From Mycobacterium sp. PSTR-4-N (lineage in GTDB: Bacteria > Actinomycetota > Actinomycetes > Mycobacteriales > Mycobacteriaceae), in assembly GCF_022348085.1 (NCBI RefSeq), contig NZ_JAKRFN010000002.1, positions 302,633-366,632 on the forward strand: a DNA stretch of 64,000 nt, read 5' to 3'. The position numbers were made by a program, and so were the translations under genes. The first letter of the stretch is position 1. Every line of letters begins with the position of its first letter. Below the pieces are notes generated by a model that saw only the letters and a program-made list of their open reading frames with translations, was not told where the DNA came from and ran no database searches. Of this stretch, positions 42,472-53,454 are shown in pieces.

Positions 42472-43941
42472 TTAGTTCGCCGCTGTCGCAATGGCTTTGA
42501 TCTCGAGGTACTCCTCGAAACCGGCGAGCCCCATCTCCCGGCCGATTCCGGATTGCTTGTACCCGCCGAACGGCATGTCGGCCGAATACCAGACCCCGCC
42601 GTTGACGTTGACCGTGCCTACGCGCATCCGGGCGGCGACCGCGGCCGCGCGGTCCTCGTCGGCGGAGAACACCGTGCCCGACAACCCGTACGGCGAGTCG
42701 TTCGCGATGCGCACGGCGTCGTCGTCGCCGTCGTGGGCGATGACCGTCAGCACCGGGCCGAAGATCTCCTCACGCGCCACCGTGGAGGTGTTGTCCAGCC
42801 CGGCGATCACCGTCGGTTCGATGAAGAATCCGGTGTCGCGGTCCGCGGGTCGGCCGCCGCCACAGGCGAATCGGCCACCCTCGGCGACCGCTTTGTCGAG
42901 ATAACCCTGCACTCGGTCGCGTTGACGCTCGGAGATCACCGGGCCGCAGATCGTGCTCTTCTTGGTCGGGTCGCCGGGTTTGAGACCACCCATGGTGGCG
43001 GCTGCCGCCTCGACCGCCTCGTCGTACCGGTCGCGGGGAACGACCAACCGAGTGGTGATCGCGCATCCCTGGCCGGCATGCATCGACGCGGTGAACGCCG
43101 CCATCGAGCACGCCCCGGCCAGGTCGGCATCATCGAGGACGAGAAACGCCGACTTGCCGCCGAGTTCGAGGAACACCTTCTTCAGGGTGGCGGCGCTGTC
43201 GGACATCACAGCGCGCCCGGTCGCGGTGGAACCGGTGAACGACACCATGTCCACCCTGGGGTCACGGGACAGCAGCGCGCCGACGCCGTGGTCGCTGGAA
43301 GTGACGATGTTGACCACCCCCGCCGGGAAGTCAGTGTGCTCGGTGATCAGTTCGCCGAGGACCGCTGCGGCCCAAGGAGTGTCGGGAGCGGGCTTGAGCA
43401 CCAACGTGTTTCCCGCGGCCAGCGCCGGGCCCACCTTGGCCAGGTTGATCTGGTGGGGGAAGTTCCACGGTGTGATCGCGCCGACGACGCCGACGGCCTC
43501 GCGGGCGATGGTGCGCCGGGTCTTGATTCCCATCGGTGCGGCGATTCCCAGATCGGTTGTCCAGGAGTAGGACTCGGCGGTGTCGGCGCAGAAGCTGAGG
43601 TCCTCGACGGGTCCCTCGAGCTGGGCGGCCGCCGTCAGCATCCGCGGCGCACCGACCTCGGCGATCGTCAGTTCGCGCAGCTCGTCGATGTTGTCGCGCA
43701 TGGCCTGCTGCAGTTGCCGCAGACACCGCACCCGCAGCTCGACGTCCGTAGACCAGCCGGTCTCGTCGAGCGCGCGCCGAGCCGCACCGATCGCGGCGCT
43801 CATGTCATCGGCGCCCGCGTCGGCCGCCACCCCGAGGACCTCTTCGGTGGCGGGGTTGATCGTCGGGAACACGCCACCGCTGCCGGCGACGAGCTTGCCG
43901 TCGATCAGCAATGCGCTCTCGCGATCGGCCGAGATTCCCAT
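42472..43941 (-). CDS. aldA: NAD-dependent aldehyde dehydrogenase
   Basis: 489 residues, the same length I recall for M. tuberculosis AldA (Rv0768). The nucleophile is C293 in HAGQGCAITTR, the general base E259 in FLELGGKSAF, and TPWNFP with N160 forms the oxyanion site. The ATG follows GGGAG. It is the first gene of a five-gene minus-strand operon. A near-palindrome TGGACA-N2-TGTCTG lies 22 bp upstream and matches the perfect palindrome over the divergent TetR start, so that TetR probably represses this operon. Confidence 0.94.
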   Translation of the reverse strand: MGISADRESALLIDGKLVAGSGGVFPTINPATEEVLGVAADAGADDMSAAIGAARRALDETGWSTDVELRVRCLRQLQQAMRDNIDELRELTIAEVGAPRMLTAAAQLEGPVEDLSFCADTAESYSWTTDLGIAAPMGIKTRRTIAREAVGVVGAITPWNFPHQINLAKVGPALAAGNTLVLKPAPDTPWAAAVLGELITEHTDFPAGVVNIVTSSDHGVGALLSRDPRVDMVSFTGSTATGRAVMSDSAATLKKVFLELGGKSAFLVLDDADLAGACSMAAFTASMHAGQGCAITTRLVVPRDRYDEAVEAAAATMGGLKPGDPTKKSTICGPVISERQRDRVQGYLDKAVAEGGRFACGGGRPADRDTGFFIEPTVIAGLDNTSTVAREEIFGPVLTVIAHDGDDDAVRIANDSPYGLSGTVFSADEDRAAAVAARMRVGTVNVNGGVWYSADMPFGGYKQSGIGREMGLAGFEEYLEIKAIATAAN

Positions 43942-43962
43942 CCGCACTCCCTGTCTGATTCC

Positions 43963-43976
43963 TGGACAACTGTCTG
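43963..43976 (-). promoter_or_regulatory. TGGACA-N2-TGTCTG, candidate TetR operator at aldA
   Basis: Imperfect inverted repeat 22 bp upstream of the aldA start. Twelve of its 14 bases follow the perfect palindrome TGGACA-TG-TGTCCA located over the start of the divergent tetR, 145 bp away. Confidence 0.5.
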
Positions 43977-44107
43977 ACATCGCCCTTCGAGGCACCATAG
44001 CGTCGCGGCCGTCGGCAGGCAAGAACGTGCCGACGCATCGACCGAACGTGCTCTCTGTCAGGTCTTTTCACCGAAGGCTTGCCTGCTGGGGCAGGATTCC
44101 GATACGT

Positions 44108-44121
44108 TGGACATGTGTCCA
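44108..44121 (+). promoter_or_regulatory. Palindrome TGGACATGTGTCCA over the tetR start, candidate operator
   Basis: Perfect 6-bp arms with a TG centre covering the GTG start codon of the TetR gene. Binding here would block its own translation start region and transcription, a usual autoregulation layout. Confidence 0.55.
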
Positions 44122-44711
44122 GCGATGCCGTCACCGCGATCTCCGGCGCGGACCGGGCCTCCCGGCGCAACCGGCGACAGGAGGAGACCTTTCGCAAGGT
44201 GCTCGACGCCGGCCTGGTGATGTTGCGGGAGTCGTCGTATGCGGAGTTGACCGTGCGCGCGGTCGCCGCGCGCGCGAAGGTGGCTCCGGCCACCGCCTAC
44301 ACCTACTTCTCGTCGAAGAACCACCTGATCGCGGAGATCTACCTCGATCTGGTCCGTCAGGTCGAGTACTTCACCGATGTCAACGACAGCACCGCCGACC
44401 GGGTCGAGAAGACGTTGCGCGCCCTGGCGTTGACGGTCGCCGACGAGCCCGAGGTGGCGGCGGCGTGCACCACGGCGCTGCTGTCGGGCGGCGACCCGGC
44501 GGTGCTGACCGTGCGGGACCGGATCGGCGCCGAGATCCACCGTCGCATCCGCTCCGCCGTCGGCCCGGACGCCGATCCACGCACATTGGCCGCGCTGGAG
44601 ATGACGTTCTTCGGCGCGCTGGTCAATGCGGGCAGCGGCGCCTTCACCTACCACCAGATCGCCGACCGCCTCAGCTACGTGGTGGGCCTCATCGTCGGAG
44701 ACGACCAATGA
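44115..44711 (+). CDS. TetR-family regulator (Rv0767c-like)
   Basis: 198 residues from the GTG chosen here; a longer version starting at 44079 is possible. Helix-turn-helix region QEETFRKVLDAGLVMLRESSYAELTVRAVAARAKVAPATAYTYFSSKNHLIAEIYLDLV. It is the first gene of tetR-cyp123-SDR-cyp51-ferredoxin and overlaps cyp123 (ATGA). It is divergent from aldA, as Rv0767c is from Rv0768, and shares a palindromic site with it, so it probably controls both operons. Confidence 0.92.
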   Translation: MSSDAVTAISGADRASRRNRRQEETFRKVLDAGLVMLRESSYAELTVRAVAARAKVAPATAYTYFSSKNHLIAEIYLDLVRQVEYFTDVNDSTADRVEKTLRALALTVADEPEVAAACTTALLSGGDPAVLTVRDRIGAEIHRRIRSAVGPDADPRTLAALEMTFFGALVNAGSGAFTYHQIADRLSYVVGLIVGDDQ

Positions 44712-45916
44712 CTGTCAGTGAGATCCTGCTCGACCCCTACGACTACGCCTTCCACGAAGATCCGTACCCGTACTACCAGCGCCTGCGCGACGAGGCACCG
44801 CTGTACCGCAACGAGGACCTGGGATTCTGGGCGCTGTCACGCCACCAGGATGTGCTGACCGGTTTCCGTAACAGCTCGTCACTGTCCAACAAGTTCGGCG
44901 TCTCGCTGGACCCGGCGTCGCGCGGTCCGCACGCGTCGAAGACCATGTCGTTCCTCGCCATGGACGATCCCGCTCATCTGCGGCTGCGCACCCTGGTCTC
45001 GAAAGGCTTCACACCGCGCCGGATTCGCGAACTCGAACCCCGCGTCACCGAGATCGCGGTCCGGCACCTGGACACGATGCTGGAGAAGTCCGCCGGCGGG
45101 GAGACGGTCGACTACGTCGACGAGTTCGCCGGCAAGCTGCCGATGGACGTGATCTCCGAGCTGATGGGCGTACCCGAGGCCGACCGCGCGCAAGTGCGGG
45201 CATGGGCCGACGGTGTGATGCACCGCGACGAGGGCGTGACGGACGTGCCGCCCGCGGCGGTCGAGGCATCGCTGAACCTCATCGTCTACTACCAGGACAT
45301 GGTCGCCCGACGACGGTCGCAGCTCACCGACGACCTCACCTCCGCGCTCCTGGAGGCCGAGATCGACGGGGATCGCCTGACCGACGACGAGATCCTCGGG
45401 TTCATGTTCCTGATGGTGATCGCCGGCAACGAGACCACCACCAAACTCCTTGCCAACGCGGCCTTCTGGGGCCATCGCAATCCCGATCAGCTCGCCCCCG
45501 TCTACGACGATCTGAGCAGGGTGGCCCCGTGGGTCGAGGAGACACTGCGCTACGACACGTCCAGCCAGATCCTTGCCCGCACCGTCGCCGGGGAGCTCAC
45601 GCTCTACGACACCGTGATTCCCGACGGCGACATCGTGCTGCTGCTCCCCGGCTCGGCGCACCGTGACGAGCGCGTGTTCGACCGGCCCGACGACTTCGTC
45701 ATCGGTCGCGAGATCGGCTCCAAACTCATGAGTTTCGGTAGCGGCGCACACTTCTGCCTCGGTGCCCACCTGGCACGCATGGAGGCGCGCGTCGCGCTGA
45801 CCGAACTGTTCACCAGAATCCGCGGGTTCGAGGTCGACGAGGACAACGCCGTCCGTGTCCACTCGAGCAACGTGCGCGGGTTCGCTCACCTGCCCATCGA
45901 CGTGAAAGTGCGCTGA
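44708..45916 (+). CDS. cyp123: Cytochrome P450 CYP123
   Basis: 402 residues, identical in length to my memory of M. tuberculosis CYP123 (Rv0766c) and close throughout (LLDPYDYAFHEDPYPYYQRLRDEAPLYRNE at the start). I-helix IAGNETTTKLLANA, K-helix ETLR, haem loop FGSGAHFCLGAHLAR with cysteine about C350. The ATG overlaps the tetR stop and its stop overlaps the next SDR (TGATG). The ferredoxin at the operon end is the likely redox partner. Substrate not known. Confidence 0.95.
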   Translation: MTVSEILLDPYDYAFHEDPYPYYQRLRDEAPLYRNEDLGFWALSRHQDVLTGFRNSSSLSNKFGVSLDPASRGPHASKTMSFLAMDDPAHLRLRTLVSKGFTPRRIRELEPRVTEIAVRHLDTMLEKSAGGETVDYVDEFAGKLPMDVISELMGVPEADRAQVRAWADGVMHRDEGVTDVPPAAVEASLNLIVYYQDMVARRRSQLTDDLTSALLEAEIDGDRLTDDEILGFMFLMVIAGNETTTKLLANAAFWGHRNPDQLAPVYDDLSRVAPWVEETLRYDTSSQILARTVAGELTLYDTVIPDGDIVLLLPGSAHRDERVFDRPDDFVIGREIGSKLMSFGSGAHFCLGAHLARMEARVALTELFTRIRGFEVDEDNAVRVHSSNVRGFAHLPIDVKVR

Positions 45917-46733
45917 TGCCCCGTTTCGAACCACTGCCCGACCGCAGACCGGCGCTCGTCGCCGGTGCGTCCTCCGGTATCGGCGCCGCCACGGCCGTCC
46001 AGCTGGCATCGCGCGGTTTCCCCGTGGCGCTCGGCGCCCGCCGAGTCGAAAAGCTCGAGGAGATCGTCGGACAGATCCGCGCCGACGGCGGTGAGGCGAT
46101 CGCGGTACACCTCGACGTGACCGATCCCGATTCGGTGAAGGCCTGCGTCGAGCAGACCACCGCCGAGCTCGGCGACATCGAGGTACTGGTGGCCGGTGCC
46201 GGCGACACCTACTTCGGCAAGCTCGACTCGATCAGCACCGAGCAGTTCGAATCGCAGATCCAGATCCACCTGATCGGCGCCAACCGGGTGGCCACCGCCG
46301 TGCTGCCGGGCATGCTGGACCGGCAACGCGGCGATCTCATCTTCGTGGGATCCGATGTGGCACTGCGGCAACGACCTCACATGGGCGCGTACGGTGCGGC
46401 AAAGGCGGCGCTGGTCGCGATGGTCACCAATTACCAGATGGAACTCGAGGGCACCGGCGTGCGCGCGTCGATCGTGCACCCCGGACCCACGAAGACGGGC
46501 ATGGGCTGGAGCCTGCCCGCCGAGCTGATCGGGCCGGCTCTGGAGGACTGGGCCAAGTGGGGCCAGGCCCGCCACGATTACTTCCTGCGCGCAGCCGATC
46601 TCGCACGCGCCATCACGTTCGTCGCCGAGACACCACGCGGCGGCTTCATCGCGAACATGGAGCTGCAGCCCGAAGCGCCGCTGACCCAGACCACGAGTCG
46701 CCAGCGGCTGACGCTGAACGAGGAGAACCTCAC

Positions 46734-46737
<4 letters not shown>
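45916..46737 (+). CDS. Short-chain dehydrogenase (Rv0765c-like)
   Basis: 273 residues. AGASSGIGAATAVQLASRG, a GAGDT segment in the place of NNAG, and YGAAK as the Y-x3-K pair. It lies between cyp123 and cyp51 with overlapping start and stop codons, so it may oxidise or reduce an alcohol or ketone made by one of the P450s. The N-terminus (MPRFEPLPDRRPALVAGASSGIG) is intact. Confidence 0.92.
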
Positions 46738-48301
<1,564 letters not shown>

Positions 48302-48303
48302 CG

Positions 48304-48843
48304 ATGGCGTCCCGCGAACAACTGGAAGACTGGGTGCAACGCTGGCTGGACGCCAACCGTGCCGCCGAAGCCGCGGGCGACTGGAAGCCGCTGGCCGAGT
48401 TCTACACCGAGGACGCGACCTACGGCTGGAACATCGGGCCCAAAGAAGACGTCATGTGCGTCAACAAGAGCGAGATCCGCGATGTGGCACTGGGTCTGGA
48501 GATGGAAGGCCTGGAGAACTGGGTGTACGAGTACCAGAAGGTGCTCATCGACGACAAACAGAACGAGATCGTCGGCTTCTGGAAGCAGATCGCCCACAAG
48601 AGCGACGGCAGCAGCGACGAGATCTACGGCATCGGCGGCAGCTGGTTCCGGCTGAACGACCAGTTGCTGATCGAGTGGCAGCGGGACTTCTTCGACTTCG
48701 GCCACGTGCAGAAGGCCTTCATGAACCTCATCGAATCCGGCGACCTGACCCCGACCATGCAGAAGCGCATCGAACGCTCGCTGGCCGGCGAGAAACTGCC
48801 CGGCTACTACCCGATCGGTGAAGCTCCCGTCCCGATCTGGTGA
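48304..48843 (+). CDS. SnoaL/NTF2-like protein (Rv0762c-like)
   Basis: 179 residues. The N-terminal helix WVQRWLDANRAAEAAGDWKPLAEFYTEDATYGWNIG and the following beta segments (EIVGFWKQIAHKS, GIGGSWFRLND) fit the NTF2-like fold used by small hydrolases and isomerases. The ATG follows AAGGAG, 2 bp after the ferredoxin, so it belongs to the cyp51 operon. Catalytic role unknown. Confidence 0.88.
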   Translation: MASREQLEDWVQRWLDANRAAEAAGDWKPLAEFYTEDATYGWNIGPKEDVMCVNKSEIRDVALGLEMEGLENWVYEYQKVLIDDKQNEIVGFWKQIAHKSDGSSDEIYGIGGSWFRLNDQLLIEWQRDFFDFGHVQKAFMNLIESGDLTPTMQKRIERSLAGEKLPGYYPIGEAPVPIW

Positions 48844-48850
48844 GCGCACC

Positions 48851-48875
48851 ACCAAGCAGTTGCTTGGGGGTGGTG
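48851..48875 (+). other. Imperfect hairpin after the cyp51 operon
   Basis: ACCAAGCA and TGCTTGGG pair around GT, with further pairing of CACC and GGTG across a small bulge. It lies between the Rv0762c-like stop and the adhB promoter. No T-run follows. It may be a T-less mycobacterial terminator or attenuator. Confidence 0.35.
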
Positions 48876-48886
48876 TGATGTGGCTA

Positions 48887-48901
48887 ACTAGAGCCTCTAG
48901 T
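48887..48901 (+). promoter_or_regulatory. Palindrome ACTAGAGCCTCTAGT upstream of adhB
   Basis: Perfect 7-bp arms around one central base, 35 bp upstream of the adhB ATG, AT-richer than the neighbourhood. It is likely an operator or overlaps the adhB promoter. It does not match the TGGACA-type site of the nearby TetR. Confidence 0.5.
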
Positions 48902-48936
48902 CTGGATTGTGCGAGCACTCGTCGAAAGCAGGAGAT

Positions 48937-50070
48937 ATGAAGACCAAAGGCGCCCTGATCTGGGAGTTCAACCAGCCCTGGTCGATCGAGGAGATCGAGA
49001 TCGGCGACCCCGTCAAGGACGAGGTCAAGATCCAGATGGAAGCCTCGGGCATGTGCCACTCGGACCATCACCTGGTCACCGGTGACATCCCGATGGCGGG
49101 CTTCCCGGTGCTCGGCGGACACGAGGGCGCCGGCATCGTCACCGAGGTCGGGCCCGGCGTCGAGGGCCTCGAGCCTGGTGACCACGTCGTGCTGTCGTTC
49201 ATCCCCTCCTGCGGCTCCTGCCCGTCATGTCAGGCCGGGATGCGCAACCTCTGCGACCTGGGCGCGATGCTGCTGCAGGGCACCGCGGTCTCGGACAACA
49301 CCCACCGCATCCACGCGGTCAAGGACGGCACACCGGTCATTCCGATGACGCTGCTGGGCACCTTCAGCCCGTACATGGTCGTCCACAAGAGCTCGGTGGT
49401 GAAGATCGACCCGTCGATCCCGTTCGAGGTGGCCTGCCTCGTCGGCTGCGGCGTCACCACCGGGTACGGCTCGGCGGTGCGCAGCGCCAACGTTCGCCCG
49501 GGCGACGACGTGGTGATCGCCGGTATCGGTGGCGTCGGCATGGGCGCGCTGCAGGGCGCGCTGAACGCGGGCGCACGCAACATCTTCGCGATCGACCCGG
49601 TCGAGTGGAAGCGCGACCAGGCGCTCAAGTTCGGCGCCACGCACGCCTACCCCGACATCGGCGCCGCGATGATGGGCGTCGCCGAGACCACCCAGGGGCG
49701 GATGGCATCGAAGACGATCATCACCACCGGCGAGCTCAAGGGTGAGGAGATCGACAACTACCTCAACATCACCGCCAAGGGCGGCACCTGCGTCGTCACC
49801 GCGGTCGCCAACATGGCGAGCTCCGACGTCACGCTGAACCTGTCGATGCTGACCCTGCTGCAGAAGAACCTGCAGGGCACCATCTTCGGCGGCGGCAACC
49901 CGCACTTCGACATCCCGCAGCTGCTGTCGATGTACAAGGCGGGCCGGCTGAATCTCGACGACATGGTGACCCGCCAGTACAAGCTCGAGCAGATCAACGA
50001 CGGGTACCGGGACATGCTCGAGGGCAGGAACATCCGCGGCGTGATCCGCTACACCGACGCCGATCGGTAG
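48937..50070 (+). CDS. adhB: Zinc-dependent alcohol dehydrogenase, NDMA-dependent type
   Basis: 377 residues. Catalytic zinc ligand C40 in SGMCHSDHH, GHE at 61-63, structural zinc cysteines C92, C95, C98 and C106 (CGSCPSCQAGMRNLC), and the NAD site VVIAGIGGVGMGALQGAL. It resembles AdhB (Rv0761c) and the actinobacterial alcohol dehydrogenases that keep NADH bound and use an external acceptor. The ATG follows AGGAG. It occupies the same place between the Rv0762c- and Rv0760c-like genes as in M. tuberculosis. Confidence 0.94.
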   Translation: MKTKGALIWEFNQPWSIEEIEIGDPVKDEVKIQMEASGMCHSDHHLVTGDIPMAGFPVLGGHEGAGIVTEVGPGVEGLEPGDHVVLSFIPSCGSCPSCQAGMRNLCDLGAMLLQGTAVSDNTHRIHAVKDGTPVIPMTLLGTFSPYMVVHKSSVVKIDPSIPFEVACLVGCGVTTGYGSAVRSANVRPGDDVVIAGIGGVGMGALQGALNAGARNIFAIDPVEWKRDQALKFGATHAYPDIGAAMMGVAETTQGRMASKTIITTGELKGEEIDNYLNITAKGGTCVVTAVANMASSDVTLNLSMLTLLQKNLQGTIFGGGNPHFDIPQLLSMYKAGRLNLDDMVTRQYKLEQINDGYRDMLEGRNIRGVIRYTDADR

Positions 50071-50073
50071 ACC

Positions 50074-50511
50074 GTGGTGACCGAGGCAGCGTTGGCACCG
50101 GTGGTCGCCGCATCGCAGGCGTCGTGGCGCTGCGTGCAGAGCGGCGACCGCGAGGGTTGGTTGGCGCTGATGAGCGACGACATCGTGATCGAGGATCCGA
50201 TCGGCGAGGCCGTCACCAATCCCGACGGCACCGGTGTGCGCGGCAAGGAGGCCGTGTCGGCCTTCTTCGACACGAACATCGGGCCGAACCGGCTCCGCAT
50301 CACCTGCGAGGAGACGTTCCCGTCGAGCAGTCCGACGGAGATCGCCTACATCCTGGTGTTGGAGACGACGTTTCCGAACGGATTCGTCGCGACGGTCCGT
50401 GGTGCGTTCACCTATCGGGTGGACGACGCGGGTCTGATCACCAACCTGCGCGGGTACTGGAACATGGACGCGATGACGTTCACCGAAGCGGGAACCACGC
50501 ATCAGCGCTGA
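50074..50511 (+). CDS. Ketosteroid isomerase-like protein (Rv0760c-like)
   Basis: 145 residues, NTF2/KSI fold. SWRCVQSGDREGWLALMSDDIVIEDPIG and AFFDTNIGPNRLRITCEETF are typical, with acidic residues in DIVIEDPIG as possible catalytic or binding positions. M. tuberculosis Rv0760c has a solved KSI-like structure that binds steroids but lacks clear isomerase activity (memory). Two adjacent GTG codons are possible starts. It follows adhB by 3 bp. Confidence 0.88.
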   Translation: MVTEAALAPVVAASQASWRCVQSGDREGWLALMSDDIVIEDPIGEAVTNPDGTGVRGKEAVSAFFDTNIGPNRLRITCEETFPSSSPTEIAYILVLETTFPNGFVATVRGAFTYRVDDAGLITNLRGYWNMDAMTFTEAGTTHQR

Positions 50512-51370
50512 GCTGTCCGGCCGCGCTGCCGTCGTCGTCGGCGGCACACGCGGGATCGGGCGGGCGGTGGCGGCCCTGTTGGCCGACCTCGGCGCCGGCG
50601 TCGTCGTCAACGGCCGGGATCCTGACGCCGTCGACGAGGCAGCGGGCGGTATCAGCGGGGCCCTCGGGTGTGCCGGCTCGCCGGCGGACCCCGCGATCGC
50701 GGACGCGTTGATCGCACGGTGTGTGCAGGAATTCGGCCGCATCGACATCCTGGTCAATTGTGCCGGCACGGCGGAACCGGCGGGATCGTCGATCCTCACC
50801 GTCACCGGCGCGCAGTTCCAGGAGCTGCTCGACGCCCACCTGGGCACGGTCTTCCAAACGTGCCGGGCCGCGGCGCCGCTGATGGCGCGACAAGGTTCGG
50901 GGGCCATCGTCAACACCGGATCGTTCGCGTTCCTCGGCGACTACGGCGGTACCGGATACCCGGCCGGCAAAGGCGCCGTGAACAGCCTGACCCTGGCCAT
51001 CGCCGCCGAACTGGCCGAACACGGGGTGCGCGCGAACGTGGTCTGCCCGGGAGCCAGGACGCGCCTGTCCAGCGGGCCGGACTACGAGGCGCACATCACC
51101 GAGTTGAACCGGCGTGGTCTGCTCGACGACGTCAGCCTGGCCGGCGCCCTGGACGCCGCGCCGCCGGAGTACGCAGCATCCACGTATGCCTATCTGGTCG
51201 GTGACCGCGCCGCCGACATCACCGGCCAGATCTTCATCGCCGCAGGCGGATTCGTCGGTCGCTTCGACCGGCCCACCCCGCAGATCGTGGCGTACCGCGA
51301 CCACCACGACTCACCGCCGTGGACCGTGGCCGAGATCTCCCAGAAAGTCTCAGAGCACGTCAGGAGCTGA
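50501..51370 (+). CDS. Short-chain dehydrogenase with non-standard start codon
   Basis: About 289 residues if read from ATC at 50501 ([27 protein letters not shown]). SDR features are GGTRGIG for cofactor binding, [10 protein letters not shown] and YPAGK as the Y-x3-K pair. No ATG, GTG or TTG exists between the in-frame stop at 50474 and the GTG at 50567, and starting at 50567 would delete the glycine-rich loop. Candidates are ATC 50501, overlapping the upstream stop as its neighbours do, or CTG 50513. A sequencing error turning ATG to ATC is the simplest alternative. The 3' end overlaps the convergent ligase by 11 bp. Confidence 0.8.
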   Translation: MSAELSGRAAVVVGGTRGIGRAVAALLADLGAGVVVNGRDPDAVDEAAGGISGALGCAGSPADPAIADALIARCVQEFGRIDILVNCAGTAEPAGSSILTVTGAQFQELLDAHLGTVFQTCRAAAPLMARQGSGAIVNTGSFAFLGDYGGTGYPAGKGAVNSLTLAIAAELAEHGVRANVVCPGARTRLSSGPDYEAHITELNRRGLLDDVSLAGALDAAPPEYAASTYAYLVGDRAADITGQIFIAAGGFVGRFDRPTPQIVAYRDHHDSPPWTVAEISQKVSEHVRS

Positions 51371-53021
51371 CGCCGGGCAGCTCGTGGTCGCGGTACTGCT
51401 TTCGCAGCTCGAGCTTGAGGATCTTGCCGGTCGCGGTGTGGGGCAGCTCGTCGACGAAGACGACGTCGTCGGGCAGCCACCACTTGACGACCTCACCGGC
51501 CAGATAATCGAGGATGTCCTGCCGGGTCGCGTTGTGGCCCTTGCGCAACACGGCCACCAGCAGCGGCCGCTCCTGCCATTTCGGGTGCGGCACCCCGATC
51601 ACCGCGGCTTCGGCCACCGCCGGGTGGCCCAGCGCGGCGTTCTCCAGGTCGATCGAGCTCACCCACTCGCCCCCGGACTTGATCACGTCCTTGGCGCGGT
51701 CGACCAGTTGCAGGTAGCCGTCGGGGTCGATGGTCGCCACATCGCCGGTCGGGAAGAACCCTTCCGCGTCGAGCTTCTCCCCGCCCTCGCCACGGTAGTA
51801 GCCGCTGGCGATCCACGGCCCGCGCAGCCACACCTCACCGAAAGCCTTACCGTCCCAGGGCAACCGGTTGCCCTCGTCGTCGACGATCTTCAACTCGACC
51901 CCGCAGATGCCCCGCCCCTGCTTGAGCAGGATCTGGTTCTTCTCGGCCGGGGAGAGTCCCTCGTGCTTGGGCAGCAGCCGGCCGATCACGCACAGCGGGG
52001 AGGTCTCGGTCATCCCCCACCCCTGCATGGCCTGCGCGCCGAAGTCCTTCTCGAAGCGCTCGATCATAGACAGCGGCAGCGCCGCTCCGCCGGTGCCGGC
52101 GATGCGCAGCCCGAGTTCGTGGGGGTCGATCTCCGGATGGGCGTCGAGGTAGGAGAACAGCATCATCCACACCGTCGGGACACCCTGGGATTGGTTCACC
52201 CCTTCGGCTTTCATCAACTCATACACCGACTCGCCGTCGAGGTGAGGACCGGGCAGCACCAGCTTGGCGCCCACCATCGCGGCGGTGTAGGGGGTGCCCC
52301 AAGCGTTGGCGTGGAACATCGGCACCACGAGCAGGATCACCGATCCGCTGTGCACGTCGTTGGCATCGCGCGCCGCGGCCATCAGGGTGTGCAGCATCGT
52401 CGAACGATGTGAGTACAGAACACCTTTGGGATTACCGGTGGTGCCCGAGGTGTAGCACAGCGACGACGCGCTGCGCTCGTCGAACTCCGGCCAGTCGTAG
52501 TGGGTGGACTGGCGTCCGATGACGTCGTCCCAGCACAGCAGGGCGCCTTCGGGCAACCCGGGCACCTCGGGCATGTGGTCGCGGTCGGTCATGGCGACAT
52601 AGGTGACCACGGTGGTCAGCTCGGGTGCCAGCTCGGCAACCAGCGACGCAAACGTGATGTCGAAGAACAGGATTCGATCTTCGGCATGGTTGATGATGTA
52701 CGCGATCTGCTCACGGAACAACCGCGGGTTGACCGTGTGCATCACCGCGCCCGACCCCGATACCCCGAAGTACAGCGCAAGGTGGCGGTCGCTGTTCCAG
52801 GCGAGCGTGGCGACGCGGTCGCCGGCTTCCACGCCCCACTCGCTCAGCGCGTTGGCGACCTGCTTGGACACTTCGCCGACCTCACGCCACGACGAACGCC
52901 GCACAGTGCCCTTGGGACCTTCAGGCACATGCGAGACGATCTCCGCGTCCCCGTGGAACGCCGCGGCGTAGTCGATCAGCGACGAAATCAACAATGGTCG
53001 GTCCTGCATCAAACCCAGCAT
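51360..53021 (-). CDS. Fatty-acyl-CoA synthetase / AMP-dependent ligase (FadD type)
   Basis: 553 residues, ANL superfamily. The AMP-binding P-loop is [18 protein letters not shown]; further motifs are [39 protein letters not shown] and the C-terminal catalytic lysine in [13 protein letters not shown]. It activates a carboxylic acid to the acyl-CoA; medium- or long-chain specificity (DmdB/FadD-like) is suggested by similarity only. ATG start, divergent from the HIT gene with 28 bp between. I do not remember it at this place in M. tuberculosis. Confidence 0.92.
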   Translation of the reverse strand: MLGLMQDRPLLISSLIDYAAAFHGDAEIVSHVPEGPKGTVRRSSWREVGEVSKQVANALSEWGVEAGDRVATLAWNSDRHLALYFGVSGSGAVMHTVNPRLFREQIAYIINHAEDRILFFDITFASLVAELAPELTTVVTYVAMTDRDHMPEVPGLPEGALLCWDDVIGRQSTHYDWPEFDERSASSLCYTSGTTGNPKGVLYSHRSTMLHTLMAAARDANDVHSGSVILLVVPMFHANAWGTPYTAAMVGAKLVLPGPHLDGESVYELMKAEGVNQSQGVPTVWMMLFSYLDAHPEIDPHELGLRIAGTGGAALPLSMIERFEKDFGAQAMQGWGMTETSPLCVIGRLLPKHEGLSPAEKNQILLKQGRGICGVELKIVDDEGNRLPWDGKAFGEVWLRGPWIASGYYRGEGGEKLDAEGFFPTGDVATIDPDGYLQLVDRAKDVIKSGGEWVSSIDLENAALGHPAVAEAAVIGVPHPKWQERPLLVAVLRKGHNATRQDILDYLAGEVVKWWLPDDVVFVDELPHTATGKILKLELRKQYRDHELPGVSS

Positions 53022-53049
53022 GCGGCCAGGCTATGGAATGCTCGGTGCC

Positions 53050-53454
53050 ATGGCGACCGTCTTCACCAAGATCATCAACGGCGAGCTGCCGGGCCGATTC
53101 GTCTACGAAGACGACGACGTGGTGGCGTTCCTGACCATCCAGCCGATGACCCCAGGCCACACGCTGGTGGTGCCGCGCGCCGAGATCGACAACTGGCAGG
53201 ACATCGACGCCGCTGAGTTCGCCCGCGTGATGGAAGTCTGTCAGCTGATCGGCAGGGCGGTGTGTAAGGCCTTCGACACCGAACGTTCCGGTGTCATCAT
53301 CGCCGGTCTCGAGGTGCCGCATCTGCACGTGCACGTCTTCCCGGCACGCGACCTGGCCGACTTCGGGTTCGCGAACGTCGACAACGATCCGTCGCCGGAA
53401 TCGCTCGACGACGCGCAACGCCGCATCAAGGCGGCGCTGGCCGAGCTCAGCTGA
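53050..53454 (+). CDS. HIT-family nucleotide-binding protein (Rv0759c-like)
   Basis: 134 residues. The histidine triad HLHVHVFP (H91, H93, H95) near the C-terminus and [39 protein letters not shown] at the N-terminus are typical of HinT-like AMP-lysine hydrolases. The start ATG at 53050 is chosen by homology; ATG 53038 is possible. It overlaps phoR convergently by 8 bp, the same gene order as Rv0758-Rv0759c. Confidence 0.92.
   Translation: MATVFTKIINGELPGRFVYEDDDVVAFLTIQPMTPGHTLVVPRAEIDNWQDIDAAEFARVMEVCQLIGRAVCKAFDTERSGVIIAGLEVPHLHVHVFPARDLADFGFANVDNDPSPESLDDAQRRIKAALAELS

Noticed and set aside
48851..48875. Strong intrinsic terminator after the cyp51 operon
   Set aside because: The stem is bulged and no T-run follows on the plus strand, so it is listed only as a hairpin.
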